Positions 11,727-21,100 of a stretch of 36,173 nt of DNA are shown here, in pieces. Position numbers and translations under genes: made by a program. Origin of the DNA: a virus. Location: positions 1 through 36,173 of IMG/VR virus record IMGVR_UViG_3300007519_000037. One strand, 5' to 3'. The first letter of the stretch is position 1, and every line of letters starts with the position of its first letter. A model generated the notes under the pieces. That model was not told where the DNA came from. It ran no database searches and was given only the letters and a program-made list of their open reading frames with translations.

Positions 11727-12932
11727 ATGAGTCTCCTAAGTAAATTTACAAAAAAGTCTAATTTAGACCCCCTAAAGCGTTTAGCTGATGTCGCGACCCG
11801 ATCTTTAGAAAATAGTTTCGAGAATGCTGTGGAAGATTTATTTTCTAGTGCATTAAGGAAGAGTGGCTTATCATCAAACATTTCTCAACAGCTGTCTTCT
11901 CGTTTTGGTGATGCTCTAAAAAATGAGCTTGCCGACAAATATTTTCAAACGGCATCATCAGAATACAATAGAGTCAGTAGGCAAGAAATATGTGATAATT
12001 TCTTGCCTTCATATGCTGATACTTCATCGTCTTCAGTTAGAAAAATTGACGATAAACTGAAGAATTTGGATGGAACAAATGTAGATGTGCTACAATTTCC
12101 TGGGAATCTTGCTAAGTATTATATGACTATGCAATTTAGACAGTATGTTAGACAGGCCCCACAGCTTCAATCGACATTAAAATTCGATAATGCTATTATT
12201 TTGCCTATACCGAGAAAACTAGAAGACGGATTTTCTCTTAACATAAGTGATTCGAGTCTAGGAACTCCTGGCGCAATTGCAGACGTTATTCAGACGGTGG
12301 CTGCCGGCGCTAAAGAGGGTTATAGTTCAACAAATGCTGTATTATTTTCATTCATGACAAACACTTTAGGTGAACTGAGTAATGATACTAAAGACGCTGT
12401 TACATCGTATCTCGGATCAACACCGAATCCACATGTCGCTGCTATATTTCAGGGTGTAAATCTAAGAGAACATCAATTCGAATGGACTTTTGCTCCCAGA
12501 AATCCAGAAGAAAGTGTTAAACTAAAAAACATAATTCTTAAATTAAAACAAAATTCATTGCCAGCATTTAGTACTATAGGCACTCCAGTTTTTCAATATC
12601 CATTAATGTGCCAGATACAAATGGAACCATGGCATCGCATTGGTGCTGATTTGATAACATATAAGCCTGCGCTATTAAAAGACGTTAAAGTGAACTATTC
12701 ACCGAATGGAATTCCATCATTCTTTGCTGGAACTAATTTACCAACATTTATCAATATCAGTTTATCATTTATAGAAACAACATACTTTACATCTGGTGAT
12801 TTTGATAGAGCCGGCTATGATGATAATCAATTAGAAAAAATAATTGATAAAGCTGGTGACTTGATTCCAGATGGTATAAGAAAATATGTAGGTGAAGTAG
12901 TCGGCGGCGCAGACGATCTAATAAAGGGGTAG
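11727..12932 (+). CDS. 48: gp48-like baseplate tail-tube cap protein
   Basis: 401 residues (T4 gp48 has 364). An amphipathic Leu/Ser-rich N terminus (1-75) precedes a tube-like beta domain ending in LREHQFEWTFAPRNPEESVK with a helix KNIILKLKQNSLPAF, then FQYPLMCQIQMEP, a DVKVNYSPNGIPSFF strand and FINISLSFIETT. This 'H.F.W...P.n..Es..i..I...l+.n.LP' signature, with a terminal oligomerising strand, is shared by gp48, gp54 and gp19 tube-type proteins; gp48 fits by size and by following the divergent promoter. It caps the baseplate with gp54 and starts tube growth. The SD-like GAAAAGAG sits 7 bases before the ATG. gp48 versus another tube-cap protein is not certain. Confidence 0.6.
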   Translation: MSLLSKFTKKSNLDPLKRLADVATRSLENSFENAVEDLFSSALRKSGLSSNISQQLSSRFGDALKNELADKYFQTASSEYNRVSRQEICDNFLPSYADTSSSSVRKIDDKLKNLDGTNVDVLQFPGNLAKYYMTMQFRQYVRQAPQLQSTLKFDNAIILPIPRKLEDGFSLNISDSSLGTPGAIADVIQTVAAGAKEGYSSTNAVLFSFMTNTLGELSNDTKDAVTSYLGSTPNPHVAAIFQGVNLREHQFEWTFAPRNPEESVKLKNIILKLKQNSLPAFSTIGTPVFQYPLMCQIQMEPWHRIGADLITYKPALLKDVKVNYSPNGIPSFFAGTNLPTFINISLSFIETTYFTSGDFDRAGYDDNQLEKIIDKAGDLIPDGIRKYVGEVVGGADDLIKG

Positions 12933-12937
12933 AACTG

Positions 12938-13765
12938 ATGGGTAAATATTTCGACAAATTTCCTTTAGTGGATTACAATGGCAATATAGCAAAAAACATT
13001 TTAGTAAATGTAGACTTTACAGATGCAACAAAAAATGACATATATTCATCATTTGATTTCATATTAACTGACGAATCTTCGCGATCAGATTTATTGTCTG
13101 AAGTTCATTATGGATCACCTATGTATGACTGGTTAATTTATATTACCAACAACATGATAGATCCGTATTACGATTATTATTTAGACGATAGTAAGTTGAA
13201 CTCACACATAATAAAAAAATACGGGAGTTATGTTGAAGCAGAAAAGCAAATATTGCATTATAGAAATAATTGGGCGCCAGATGATAGCACTATACCTTTA
13301 TTATTATATGACTCATTAGCATTAAATGTTCGCAAATATTATGCACCCGTTGTAAATTCATCAAATCAAATTTTAGAATATGTTAGAAGAAAAGAAGATT
13401 GGGTAGTATCTACCAATAAAATCCTAAAGCTTTATGTTGATGACCCAACACTTTTCACAAAGGATGAAAGGATAACACAGTCCTCAACTTCGGCTCAAGC
13501 CACTGTTATAAAAGTCGATGATGATAATATTTTAGTACAACATGTTGTTGGCACGTTTGATGTCGCGGCATTGAAAACGACTAACATCACATCAACTGAA
13601 CTCATCGCTCAAAATATTAGTGACGAAGAAGCACCATTCTGGGCTTCTGTATCTGCACATGAACATGAAACTGAAGAAAATGAATTAAAAAAATATATTT
13701 CACTTATCAAATCATCATATTTACCAGATGTTGAAAAACTATTTAATGAGCAAATTAAAAAATGA
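12938..13765 (+). CDS. 53: Baseplate wedge protein gp53
   Basis: 275 residues (T4 gp53 has 196). The N terminus shows the family pattern: KYFDKFPLVDYNGN, a domain with YSSFDFILTDESSRSDLLSE, then YGSPMYDWLIYITNNMIDPYYDYYLD, and KYGSYVEAEKQILHYRN. In T4, gp53 joins neighbouring wedges around the hub at the baseplate centre. Residues 145-230 form an extra beta segment (SSTSAQATVIKVDDDNILV...) of the short-hairpin type also found in the wedge proteins here, which accounts for the extra length. The gene lies 5 bases after gp48-like and its stop overlaps the hub gene start (ATGA). Confidence 0.85.
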   Translation: MGKYFDKFPLVDYNGNIAKNILVNVDFTDATKNDIYSSFDFILTDESSRSDLLSEVHYGSPMYDWLIYITNNMIDPYYDYYLDDSKLNSHIIKKYGSYVEAEKQILHYRNNWAPDDSTIPLLLYDSLALNVRKYYAPVVNSSNQILEYVRRKEDWVVSTNKILKLYVDDPTLFTKDERITQSSTSAQATVIKVDDDNILVQHVVGTFDVAALKTTNITSTELIAQNISDEEAPFWASVSAHEHETEENELKKYISLIKSSYLPDVEKLFNEQIKK

Positions 13766-15030
13766 ATAATGTATTAAACGAGGGAAAATATAATCTTCTC
13801 AATTTTACACTTTCTACTCCAACAAAACCGTTGGACATTTCACCATACGTAGTAATGTGTGACATATATGAGAGCATTCTTTCACCGTCAATTGTGGCTG
13901 AAATAATCGTAAATGATTCAACTGGTATTTTTTCGAATATAATGTTGAATGAAGAAGAATTATGCATTTCATTTACTACAAATGTCGATGGACCACCAAT
14001 TCACTACAAATTGAAAATCGTAGAAGTGAACCCAGTTCTTAGAGCAACTAATGATAAAAGTGTTTCATTCGTCTTAACTTGTTTAAATGAAGAAGTAATA
14101 AAATCACATACTACCATAGATGTACCACTTGTTAGAAAAAAATTAGAATGTGAGAAGGTTGTTACCACCATGATGGAAAAGGTGTTGGAAACTAAGAAAG
14201 ACGTATATGTAGAAAAGACTAAAGGATTACACTCATTCTCTTTCACAGACACACCACCGATGAAAGCTATAGACATTGCTCGTCGAGTAGCTATTTCAGC
14301 AACACATCCCGGTTCTGCTTATGTATTCTTTGAAAACGCTCAAGGATTTCATTTTAAATCACTCGAAAAAATAGTAGAAGATGGTCTAAAAAGAATTGGT
14401 GATAAGTTTTTTATTCATAGCGCATTAGCTAATGCAGATGTTGCAGGAAGTAAATGGAGAAATATCATCGGTTACAAGCTCATACAAAGCGGTAACCATA
14501 ATGTCGCATCATTGATTGGTGGATATAGCACATCATCTAAGAGATTAAATTTGATCGAAGGAACTCTCGAATATTATGAAAAGAAAGCAGATGAAGTAGA
14601 ATTCGTAACTCTTAATCCTGGATCTATAAATGCAAGCAGTGAAAGACAACAAGAAAAATCTAAAAGCAGAGGTGGCAAGAGTCTAGGATTATATTCCTCA
14701 GACGAGGAAAACAATCAACTATCTGAAAAGATGAATTTTCTTCCATACTACTTATCGCAATTTCTATCAGTCATTGCACATATGACTATATACGGTGATA
14801 GTACTATTACGGTCGGAGATGTGTTAACATGTAGAATACCTGAAATGAATGGACTTACTACTAATGAATATGTTCCTGATGACATTATGACGAGCGGGAA
14901 TTATTTAATATGTAAAGTTCGTCACGTACTCACATTTGGTGATAATCCACAATACTTTCAGGCATTAGAAATAATAAAAGATGGCATAGGTGGATCAATG
15001 CCGAATGTTAATTTTCATAGGAATGCATAA
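13762..15030 (+). CDS. 27: gp27-like baseplate hub protein
   Basis: 422 residues (T4 gp27 has 391). The N-terminal half is beta-rich: LNFTLSTPTKPLDISPYVV, CDIYESILSPSIVAEIIVND, NEEELCISFTTN, KLKIVEVNPVLRA, SVSFVLTCLNEEVIKSHTT. This is the paired tube-like barrel layout of gp27/gpD/VgrG hubs. A helical insertion (ECEKVVTTMMEKVL..) and a C-terminal domain with GDVLTCRIPE..NYLICKVRHVLTFGDNPQYFQALEII follow. Residues 293-313 are Ser/Lys/Glu-rich and disordered. A trimer of this protein would adapt the sixfold tube to the threefold spike. It ends TAATG with the gp5-like gene, so the two products are probably coupled one to one. Confidence 0.75.
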   Translation: MNNVLNEGKYNLLNFTLSTPTKPLDISPYVVMCDIYESILSPSIVAEIIVNDSTGIFSNIMLNEEELCISFTTNVDGPPIHYKLKIVEVNPVLRATNDKSVSFVLTCLNEEVIKSHTTIDVPLVRKKLECEKVVTTMMEKVLETKKDVYVEKTKGLHSFSFTDTPPMKAIDIARRVAISATHPGSAYVFFENAQGFHFKSLEKIVEDGLKRIGDKFFIHSALANADVAGSKWRNIIGYKLIQSGNHNVASLIGGYSTSSKRLNLIEGTLEYYEKKADEVEFVTLNPGSINASSERQQEKSKSRGGKSLGLYSSDEENNQLSEKMNFLPYYLSQFLSVIAHMTIYGDSTITVGDVLTCRIPEMNGLTTNEYVPDDIMTSGNYLICKVRHVLTFGDNPQYFQALEIIKDGIGGSMPNVNFHRNA

Positions 15031-15893
15031 TGGATGAATTGGAAGACGGTGGATGGTTCATCGGTATTGTAGATGATGTTAATGACCCTAAAAAACTAGG
15101 TCGAGTAAAAGTGCGTATATTAGATGACTACGATCAAAGTGTAGATTCTGAAGATATTCCATGGGCGATTGTTTTAGGTCCTACAACTGGCGCTGCCTTT
15201 TTGGGTGTTGGTCATGCTGTTGTTGGCATGATGCCTGGTTCTAGAGTAATTGGATTTTATTTAGATGGTGACAAAAAAACAAAACCACTTGTTATGGGGA
15301 CTCTACCATTTATTTTAAAGGGTGATGAATTAGATCATTCTACTTCATCGATTGCTAGAGGGTCTGGTCCTATCAAAAAAGACTATTTGGATTATGAACC
15401 AAAAACGGAATATGCTTCTCAATATCCCCTAAATAGTACTATCACTACTAAAAGCGGGCATGTAATAGAAGTAGACGATACACCAAAAGCTGAAAGATTA
15501 CACATATATCACAAGTCTGGGGCATACATAGAGATATTTCCAGATGGTAAAATAGTAACTAAGTCCCCAACTGATAACATAGAAATAACTATTGGTGATA
15601 AGACAATAGTTTCTGATGATGGAAATATAAATATTAATGCCAATAAAAACATAGATTTGATATCTAGTGATGGCGAAATTGGTGTTGTTGCAAATAAAGA
15701 CGTTGGTGTAGTATCTACAGACGGTTCAGTAATATTGTCTGGAAAAAATACTACAGAAATTAGAGGTTCTATTGTTGAAATTAATGCAGATAATGCAAAA
15801 GTTAAAGCTGATACTAGCATTTCAGGAAACGTTACTATAAAAGGTGTTGTAAAAATTGTGGGATTACTTACTGTTAATGGTCGTACTATTTAA
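15030..15893 (+). CDS. 5: gp5-like central spike protein without lysozyme domain
   Basis: 287 residues, half of T4 gp5 (575). The N terminus (GGWFIGIVDDVNDPKKLGRVKVRI..DIPWAIVLGPT, G.MPGSRVIGFYLDGDKKTKPLVMGTL) is the OB-fold of gp5 and VgrG. After a linker, residues 150-287 are short repeated beta strands (HVIEVDD, YIEIFPDGKI, NIEITIG, NININANKNIDLISSDGEI, SVILSG..TEIRG, SISGNVTIKG) expected to form the intertwined trimeric beta-helix. The lysozyme domain between OB and helix in T4 is absent, and no catalytic motif is seen. The spike pierces the outer membrane; wall digestion probably falls to the two leftward-operon enzymes. Starts within the hub stop codon. Confidence 0.82.
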   Translation: MDELEDGGWFIGIVDDVNDPKKLGRVKVRILDDYDQSVDSEDIPWAIVLGPTTGAAFLGVGHAVVGMMPGSRVIGFYLDGDKKTKPLVMGTLPFILKGDELDHSTSSIARGSGPIKKDYLDYEPKTEYASQYPLNSTITTKSGHVIEVDDTPKAERLHIYHKSGAYIEIFPDGKIVTKSPTDNIEITIGDKTIVSDDGNININANKNIDLISSDGEIGVVANKDVGVVSTDGSVILSGKNTTEIRGSIVEINADNAKVKADTSISGNVTIKGVVKIVGLLTVNGRTI

Positions 15894-15895
15894 TT

Positions 15896-15905
15896 ATAAA
15901 TAAAA
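15896..15905 (+). promoter_or_regulatory. T4-type late promoter of the gp25-gp6-gp7 unit
   Basis: TATAAATA (15896-15903) plus AA, 2 bases after the spike stop. The gp25 ATG is at 15920, so the transcript leader would be about 11 bases, just enough for the GAAAAGAG ribosome-binding motif. The same GAAAAGAG-to-ATG arrangement occurs at the gp48-like gene behind the 11695 promoter. Confidence 0.65.
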
Positions 15906-15919
15906 GAAAAGAGAATTAA

Positions 15920-16354
15920 ATGGTAGACACTAGAAGAATTGATAAAATAACTTCTGCAAGAATAGACAACAAGACTTTTAATTATAGTGATCTGTACACA
16001 AATTTCAACAAGCACCCTGATACAGGCTTTCTATTAAAAAACACTGATGCTAATTCTATCAAAAGAGCTCTTCGCAATTTAATACTGACCAATAAGGGTG
16101 AAAGATTATTTCAACCAGACTTTGGTTGTAATATCAGAAAAGCATTATTTGAAGACATGTCTGACATTACTACAGACACAATTAAAATATACATAGAAGA
16201 TGCTGTTCGCGACTATGAACCAAGAATAAAAATAGAGCAAGTTATAGTTGCTCCTAATGAAACACACAATTCATACGAAATATCAATTGTTTATGAAATA
16301 ATAAATAATTCAATACCACAAGCACTCACTTTAACATTATATAGAAGAAGATAA
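15920..16354 (+). CDS. 25: Baseplate wedge protein gp25
   Basis: 144 residues (T4 gp25 has 132). Family features: NTDANSIKRALRNLILTNKGERLFQPDFGCNIRKALFE, followed by a helix and the hallmark EPR motif in YEPRIKIEQV. gp25-type proteins occur in all contractile injection systems (for example TssE and Mu/P2 wedge proteins), where they nucleate the sheath at the baseplate inner ring with gp6 and gp53. An N-terminal extension (about 25 residues, TRRIDKITSARIDNKTFNYS) precedes the core. The stop overlaps the gp6 ATG as TAATG. Confidence 0.92.
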   Translation: MVDTRRIDKITSARIDNKTFNYSDLYTNFNKHPDTGFLLKNTDANSIKRALRNLILTNKGERLFQPDFGCNIRKALFEDMSDITTDTIKIYIEDAVRDYEPRIKIEQVIVAPNETHNSYEISIVYEIINNSIPQALTLTLYRRR

Positions 16355-18147
16355 TGACAGCAAATAGTTCAATAGTACTCAGTCAATTAGATTTTGATTC
16401 ATATAAAGGCTCATTACAACAGTTTTTAAAATCACAAGATGAATTTAAAGATTACAACTTTGATAGTAGTAACATGAATGTTTTACTAGATGTTTTATCA
16501 TATAATACATATTTACAAACATTCTATTTAAATATGGTCGGGAATGAAATGTTTCTCGACAGTGCAAAACTAAGAGATAGTGTAATTTCACATTCGAAAG
16601 AATTAAATTATCTGCCAAGATCTTTCAGATCTGCTGTTGCTAAAATCAATGTTGTTATTAATGCTACAGATCCAACTAAAAAATCTATAGTTATGCCGAA
16701 GGGCACGTCCTTTATTAGTAGAGTTGGTGATGACAGTTTCTCATTTTCCACAGACAATAATATAGTATCTACAAGTTCCAATTCTACGTTCGTTATTGAA
16801 GATGTAGAAATATACGAAGGTTCATTTTTAAACGAAACGTATATTGTAGATTACGTAGATCCTATCAAATATAAAATAAATAATAAAAAAGTAGACATAT
16901 CCAGTGTTGAAGTTTTAGTAATAGAAGATAATGGTTCTAATCAAATAGAATATCGCAGAACTACATCGCTATTTGATCTTGATGAAACGTCTATGATATT
17001 TTTTATTCAACCAACATCAGGTGAAACATATGAAATTGTTTTCGGTGATGGTTTAATTGGCAGACGCCCAAAAAATAACTCAATTATTATTATTGAATAT
17101 AGAATATGTAATGGTGAACTTCCAAACGGGGCACAGAAATTTATTTCTTCTGGTAGAATAGACGGAGAAGCAAACATAACAGTATCTACAGTACAAAATG
17201 CCAGTAGTGGCGCTGTAGCAGAATCATTAGAATCAATTAAGTATAATGCTCCACGAGCATTTACAACACAAGAACGAGCGGTTACAGCTGAGGACTATGA
17301 AAACTTATTAAAAACAAATTTTCCAGAAGTCAATGCTGTAGTTGCATATGGCGGAGAGGATGCAAATCCTCCTCAATATGGGAAAGTGTTTGTATCAGTT
17401 GATCTAAAAGATATTGATGGACTTCCAATAATTAAAAAAGAAGAATACACTAAATTTCTTCGTTCAAGATCAACTGTTGCTATGGAATCTATTTTTATAT
17501 CTCCAGAATATACATATCTCGATGTAAGGACCAATGTAAAATACAACATCAATAAAACTGGTTTCAATCCAGACGATATTAGAACCATTGTTACATCATC
17601 TATGCTTAATTTCGCATCAATCAATCTTAACAATTTTAGTAAAACACTTAGATATTCAAGATTTATAAATGATATTGATGATTCAGATTCAAGCATTCTC
17701 AGCAATGAAACTGAAATAAGTCTTATAAAATATGTATTTCCAAAATTAAATGTCGCGCAAAATATTAGTATAGATTTTAAAATTCCACTACTATCTAATA
17801 TGTCGAAGACGTCTGATGAGCATTTAGCTACTGATAATCATGGGGTTTATACTTCATCGTTTACATACGAAGGTCAGGCTGGTTGTATAATTGAAGATGA
17901 TGGTGATGGAACTTTGAACATATCAGTACCAGTTGGTGCATCACATAGAAAACTTAAAAGCGTTGGAATTGTAGATTATGACCGCGGACAGCTCAATATA
18001 GACACATTAAATATATCCAATTTGAGTGGTAGTGTTTTAAAGGTTTACGTGGTGCCAAGAAACAAAGACATTAGTAGTAATCAGAATACTATATTGAACA
18101 TTTTAGAACCAGATATTTCTATAACAGTTGAACAAATTAGAGAATAA
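16354..18147 (+). CDS. 6: Baseplate wedge protein gp6
   Basis: 597 residues (T4 gp6 has 660). The start SSIVLSQLDFDSYKGSLQQFLKSQDEFKDYNFDSSNMNVLLDVLSYNTYLQTFY, followed by MEFLDSA-type LRDSVISHSKELNYLP, is highly characteristic of gp6/baseplate J-like proteins. The middle has the RRTTSLFDLDE..FFIQPTSGETYEIVFGDGLIGRRP segment, and QERAVTAEDYENLLKTNFPEVNAV also matches the J family. gp6 dimers form the inner ring that holds the wedges together and rearranges on contraction. It begins within the gp25 stop codon and its own stop overlaps the next start (TAATG), so gp25, gp6 and gp7-like should be translated in register. Confidence 0.92.
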   Translation: MTANSSIVLSQLDFDSYKGSLQQFLKSQDEFKDYNFDSSNMNVLLDVLSYNTYLQTFYLNMVGNEMFLDSAKLRDSVISHSKELNYLPRSFRSAVAKINVVINATDPTKKSIVMPKGTSFISRVGDDSFSFSTDNNIVSTSSNSTFVIEDVEIYEGSFLNETYIVDYVDPIKYKINNKKVDISSVEVLVIEDNGSNQIEYRRTTSLFDLDETSMIFFIQPTSGETYEIVFGDGLIGRRPKNNSIIIIEYRICNGELPNGAQKFISSGRIDGEANITVSTVQNASSGAVAESLESIKYNAPRAFTTQERAVTAEDYENLLKTNFPEVNAVVAYGGEDANPPQYGKVFVSVDLKDIDGLPIIKKEEYTKFLRSRSTVAMESIFISPEYTYLDVRTNVKYNINKTGFNPDDIRTIVTSSMLNFASINLNNFSKTLRYSRFINDIDDSDSSILSNETEISLIKYVFPKLNVAQNISIDFKIPLLSNMSKTSDEHLATDNHGVYTSSFTYEGQAGCIIEDDGDGTLNISVPVGASHRKLKSVGIVDYDRGQLNIDTLNISNLSGSVLKVYVVPRNKDISSNQNTILNILEPDISITVEQIRE

Positions 18148-21100
18148 TGAAAAACACAGAAAAAAATATTTCACAATTTGTTGAAAATCAATTCCCTGCA
18201 TTTTATGCTGAAGAAGGGCCACAGTTTGTTGCCTTTGTAAAAGCATATTACGAATGGTTAGAACAGGATGGTAATCCTATTTATGAAGCTCGTCGTCTGC
18301 CAGATTATCGAGACATAGATTCTACCTTAGACGAATTCATCATTTATTTTAAAGAAAAATATCTTAAAAATATTCAATTTGATACAGCAACAAACAAAAT
18401 TCTATTAGTGAAAAATGCATTAGATTTATATAGATCTAAAGGCTCAGAAAGATCTGTAGATTTATTCTTCAAGCTAATTTATGGTACAGACGCCGACGTT
18501 AGTTATCCAGCAGAAAACATAATCAAAGCATCTGACGGTATCTGGGAAAAGCCAAGATATCTAGAAATAGCATATTCGAAATATAATGTGGATTATGTCG
18601 GTAAACAAATTATTGGAGCGGTATCAGGTTCTACGGCTTTCGTTGAAAGATATATAAGAAGAAAAACAAATCGCGGTTACGTTAATCTATTATACATATC
18701 ACAGGCATCTGACAACTTCGCGAAGGACGAAATTATCGGAATTAACGTAAACGGATCTCCATCTTTCGTTTTAGATAAAAGAGTAAAACTAATTGGATCT
18801 GTGTCAAATGTTATAATTCAAGATCGTAGTAGAGATTTTAATGTTGGTGACATAGTAACATTTACTAGTTCTGGCAGAGGTATCGGCGGCGTTGCCAGAG
18901 TATCTGAGGTGCGTGCTGCGTCAGGGGTGATTGATTTCATATTTGAAGAAAGCGGTTGGGGTTACACCATTGATGCCAATTCTATAGTTTCAGAAAAGGT
19001 TATATCGACATCTGAAATAAATCCAGATCCATCATCTGAACAAACTTTCAGATTGTTTGAAAGTGCTAACGAGTCATTAATCAATTTGGCTTTCTCGTCG
19101 GCCTCTGCTAATCTTGCTGTTGGTTCAACTATAACGAGATATGCTTCTGGCTCTCCAACAGCATCTGCAAAAATAATTAATCTAGATCAATCATCAAACA
19201 CTGGGAATATGACAGTGTCCCATATTTATGGTGCATTTGTAAACAACGCCACATATTTCACATCAGGAAATGTTTCATCTTTTGTATCTGACAGCATAGA
19301 AAATAGAACTATAACTGGTAAAGTTATGGGAATTCCAACTACATACACACTGTCGACCATAGGACAAATTGGTGAAGTTAGTTTTGGCGATACTATAACA
19401 CAAAAAATTAATTCGAGAATATTAGGATCTGGTGTAGTTCAAGACATAATCTCAACAGTATCTGGAAATGTTATAACGGTATCAAGTGTTACCGGCTCAT
19501 TAAAAATTAGTTCTGCTGCTAAAAATTATTACTACACTAGCGGGACCGGCAATATAACATCATACATAGCTAATACATTTATTCTTGGTTCTAGTACAAA
19601 TTTTGATAGAGACTATGAAGGTGGATTTCTATATTCAAATTCTAATACTGAATTGGGAACAGTATTATCTGTAATTAATTCTACAGCACTTTTACTAACT
19701 TCTACACCAACGAGTGTAGTAACCAGCGTATCACATTCATATGGTCCAAAATTAAATATTACAACATCAAATAATTCTACTTTAGACATAACATCTATAT
19801 CTAGTACCGTTGGGATGTATGAAATACGAAAATATTTTGGTGTAGTTAATTTCGCATCAGCATCAAGTGCTAACATCATTAATGCAAATAACATATATCA
19901 ATATACTAATGGAATCGTGTCGGCAAAAGCAAAAGTTATGACCGCGTATGAATCCGGTTTAGCTGGTAACGTTTCAGTCATATTGATTAGTGGTTATTTT
20001 GAAGACGGTAAGACAATCTATACGGATTCTAACACGTACTCAGCCACATTAGATACATATCAAGTTACTGTTGCTGGTGGAGACTATATAGCATCTCCTC
20101 ACGCCAAAATTCAAACAGTAAATTCTAATACAGAATTTGTACCAACATCTATAAGCTTTGGTAGTGGGGCAGCATTTAACATTGCATCCATCGGCGACAC
20201 TGAAACGATATTCATTGGGACTGATATGCTTTCTGCAAATAATGTAGATAGATCAAATTATTCTAGAAGAGAATTAACAGTCGGCAGTAACACTGGAATA
20301 GCACTGCTTGGTTATGTTTACCAAGAGAAAAATAAAGTAGCATTCAACGCTAACACCAGTGTTAATGCTGCAACTGGTGCTTTCACTCTGCTTAATCCAA
20401 GCAGCAAATTCGTTGTTGGTGATATTGTAAAATATTCGACAGCAACTGGAAATACTGCAATTACTGGTATGGCTAACAACGATCTATTCTACGTATTATC
20501 ATCAAACACTTCTACTGTAACCTTGTCATTAGTACACGATCACGGTGTTGTTCTCAATGATACATTATCACCAGAATTTACAAGTGGAGCAACATCTGAA
20601 GCTGGACACTATCTATCGATACAGTCTTCTGGTAAAGTGTTTAATTCTACAGGCACATCTATTCTAGCAAAAGACATTTTAAATAGTTTTTCAATCAGTG
20701 GTGGTACAGCAAATACGACACAATATGCAAACAGTAATTTAATATTGTACGGTAATACTTCAGTAAATACAGCGATATCTGCAGTCGTGACTGATACTAC
20801 AACAACTGTAGCGAACCAAGCATTTATGTCTCTTCCACTTTCTGTTGATTCATATGGATTTCCAAAGAACTCATCTGGAAATATTAAAGATAGAATATAT
20901 TCGTGTCTAACATTTCAGCAATTTACTATAGGTTCTATTGGTGGATTGACTGGAATAGATCCTGGTTCTGAATATAATGTAGATCCATATGTACTCGCTC
21001 ATCAGCCATACATTTCGGCATTTGATAGAAAAGATTATACGATAAGCATAGCAAACGCAACTGGTACATTCTTAATCGGTGAAAAAATTAATCAATCCTC

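Noticed and set aside
15626-15633. TATAAATA inside the spike gene
   Set aside because: It is in coding sequence, not near a start codon, and lacks the AAA extension common to the six boundary boxes.
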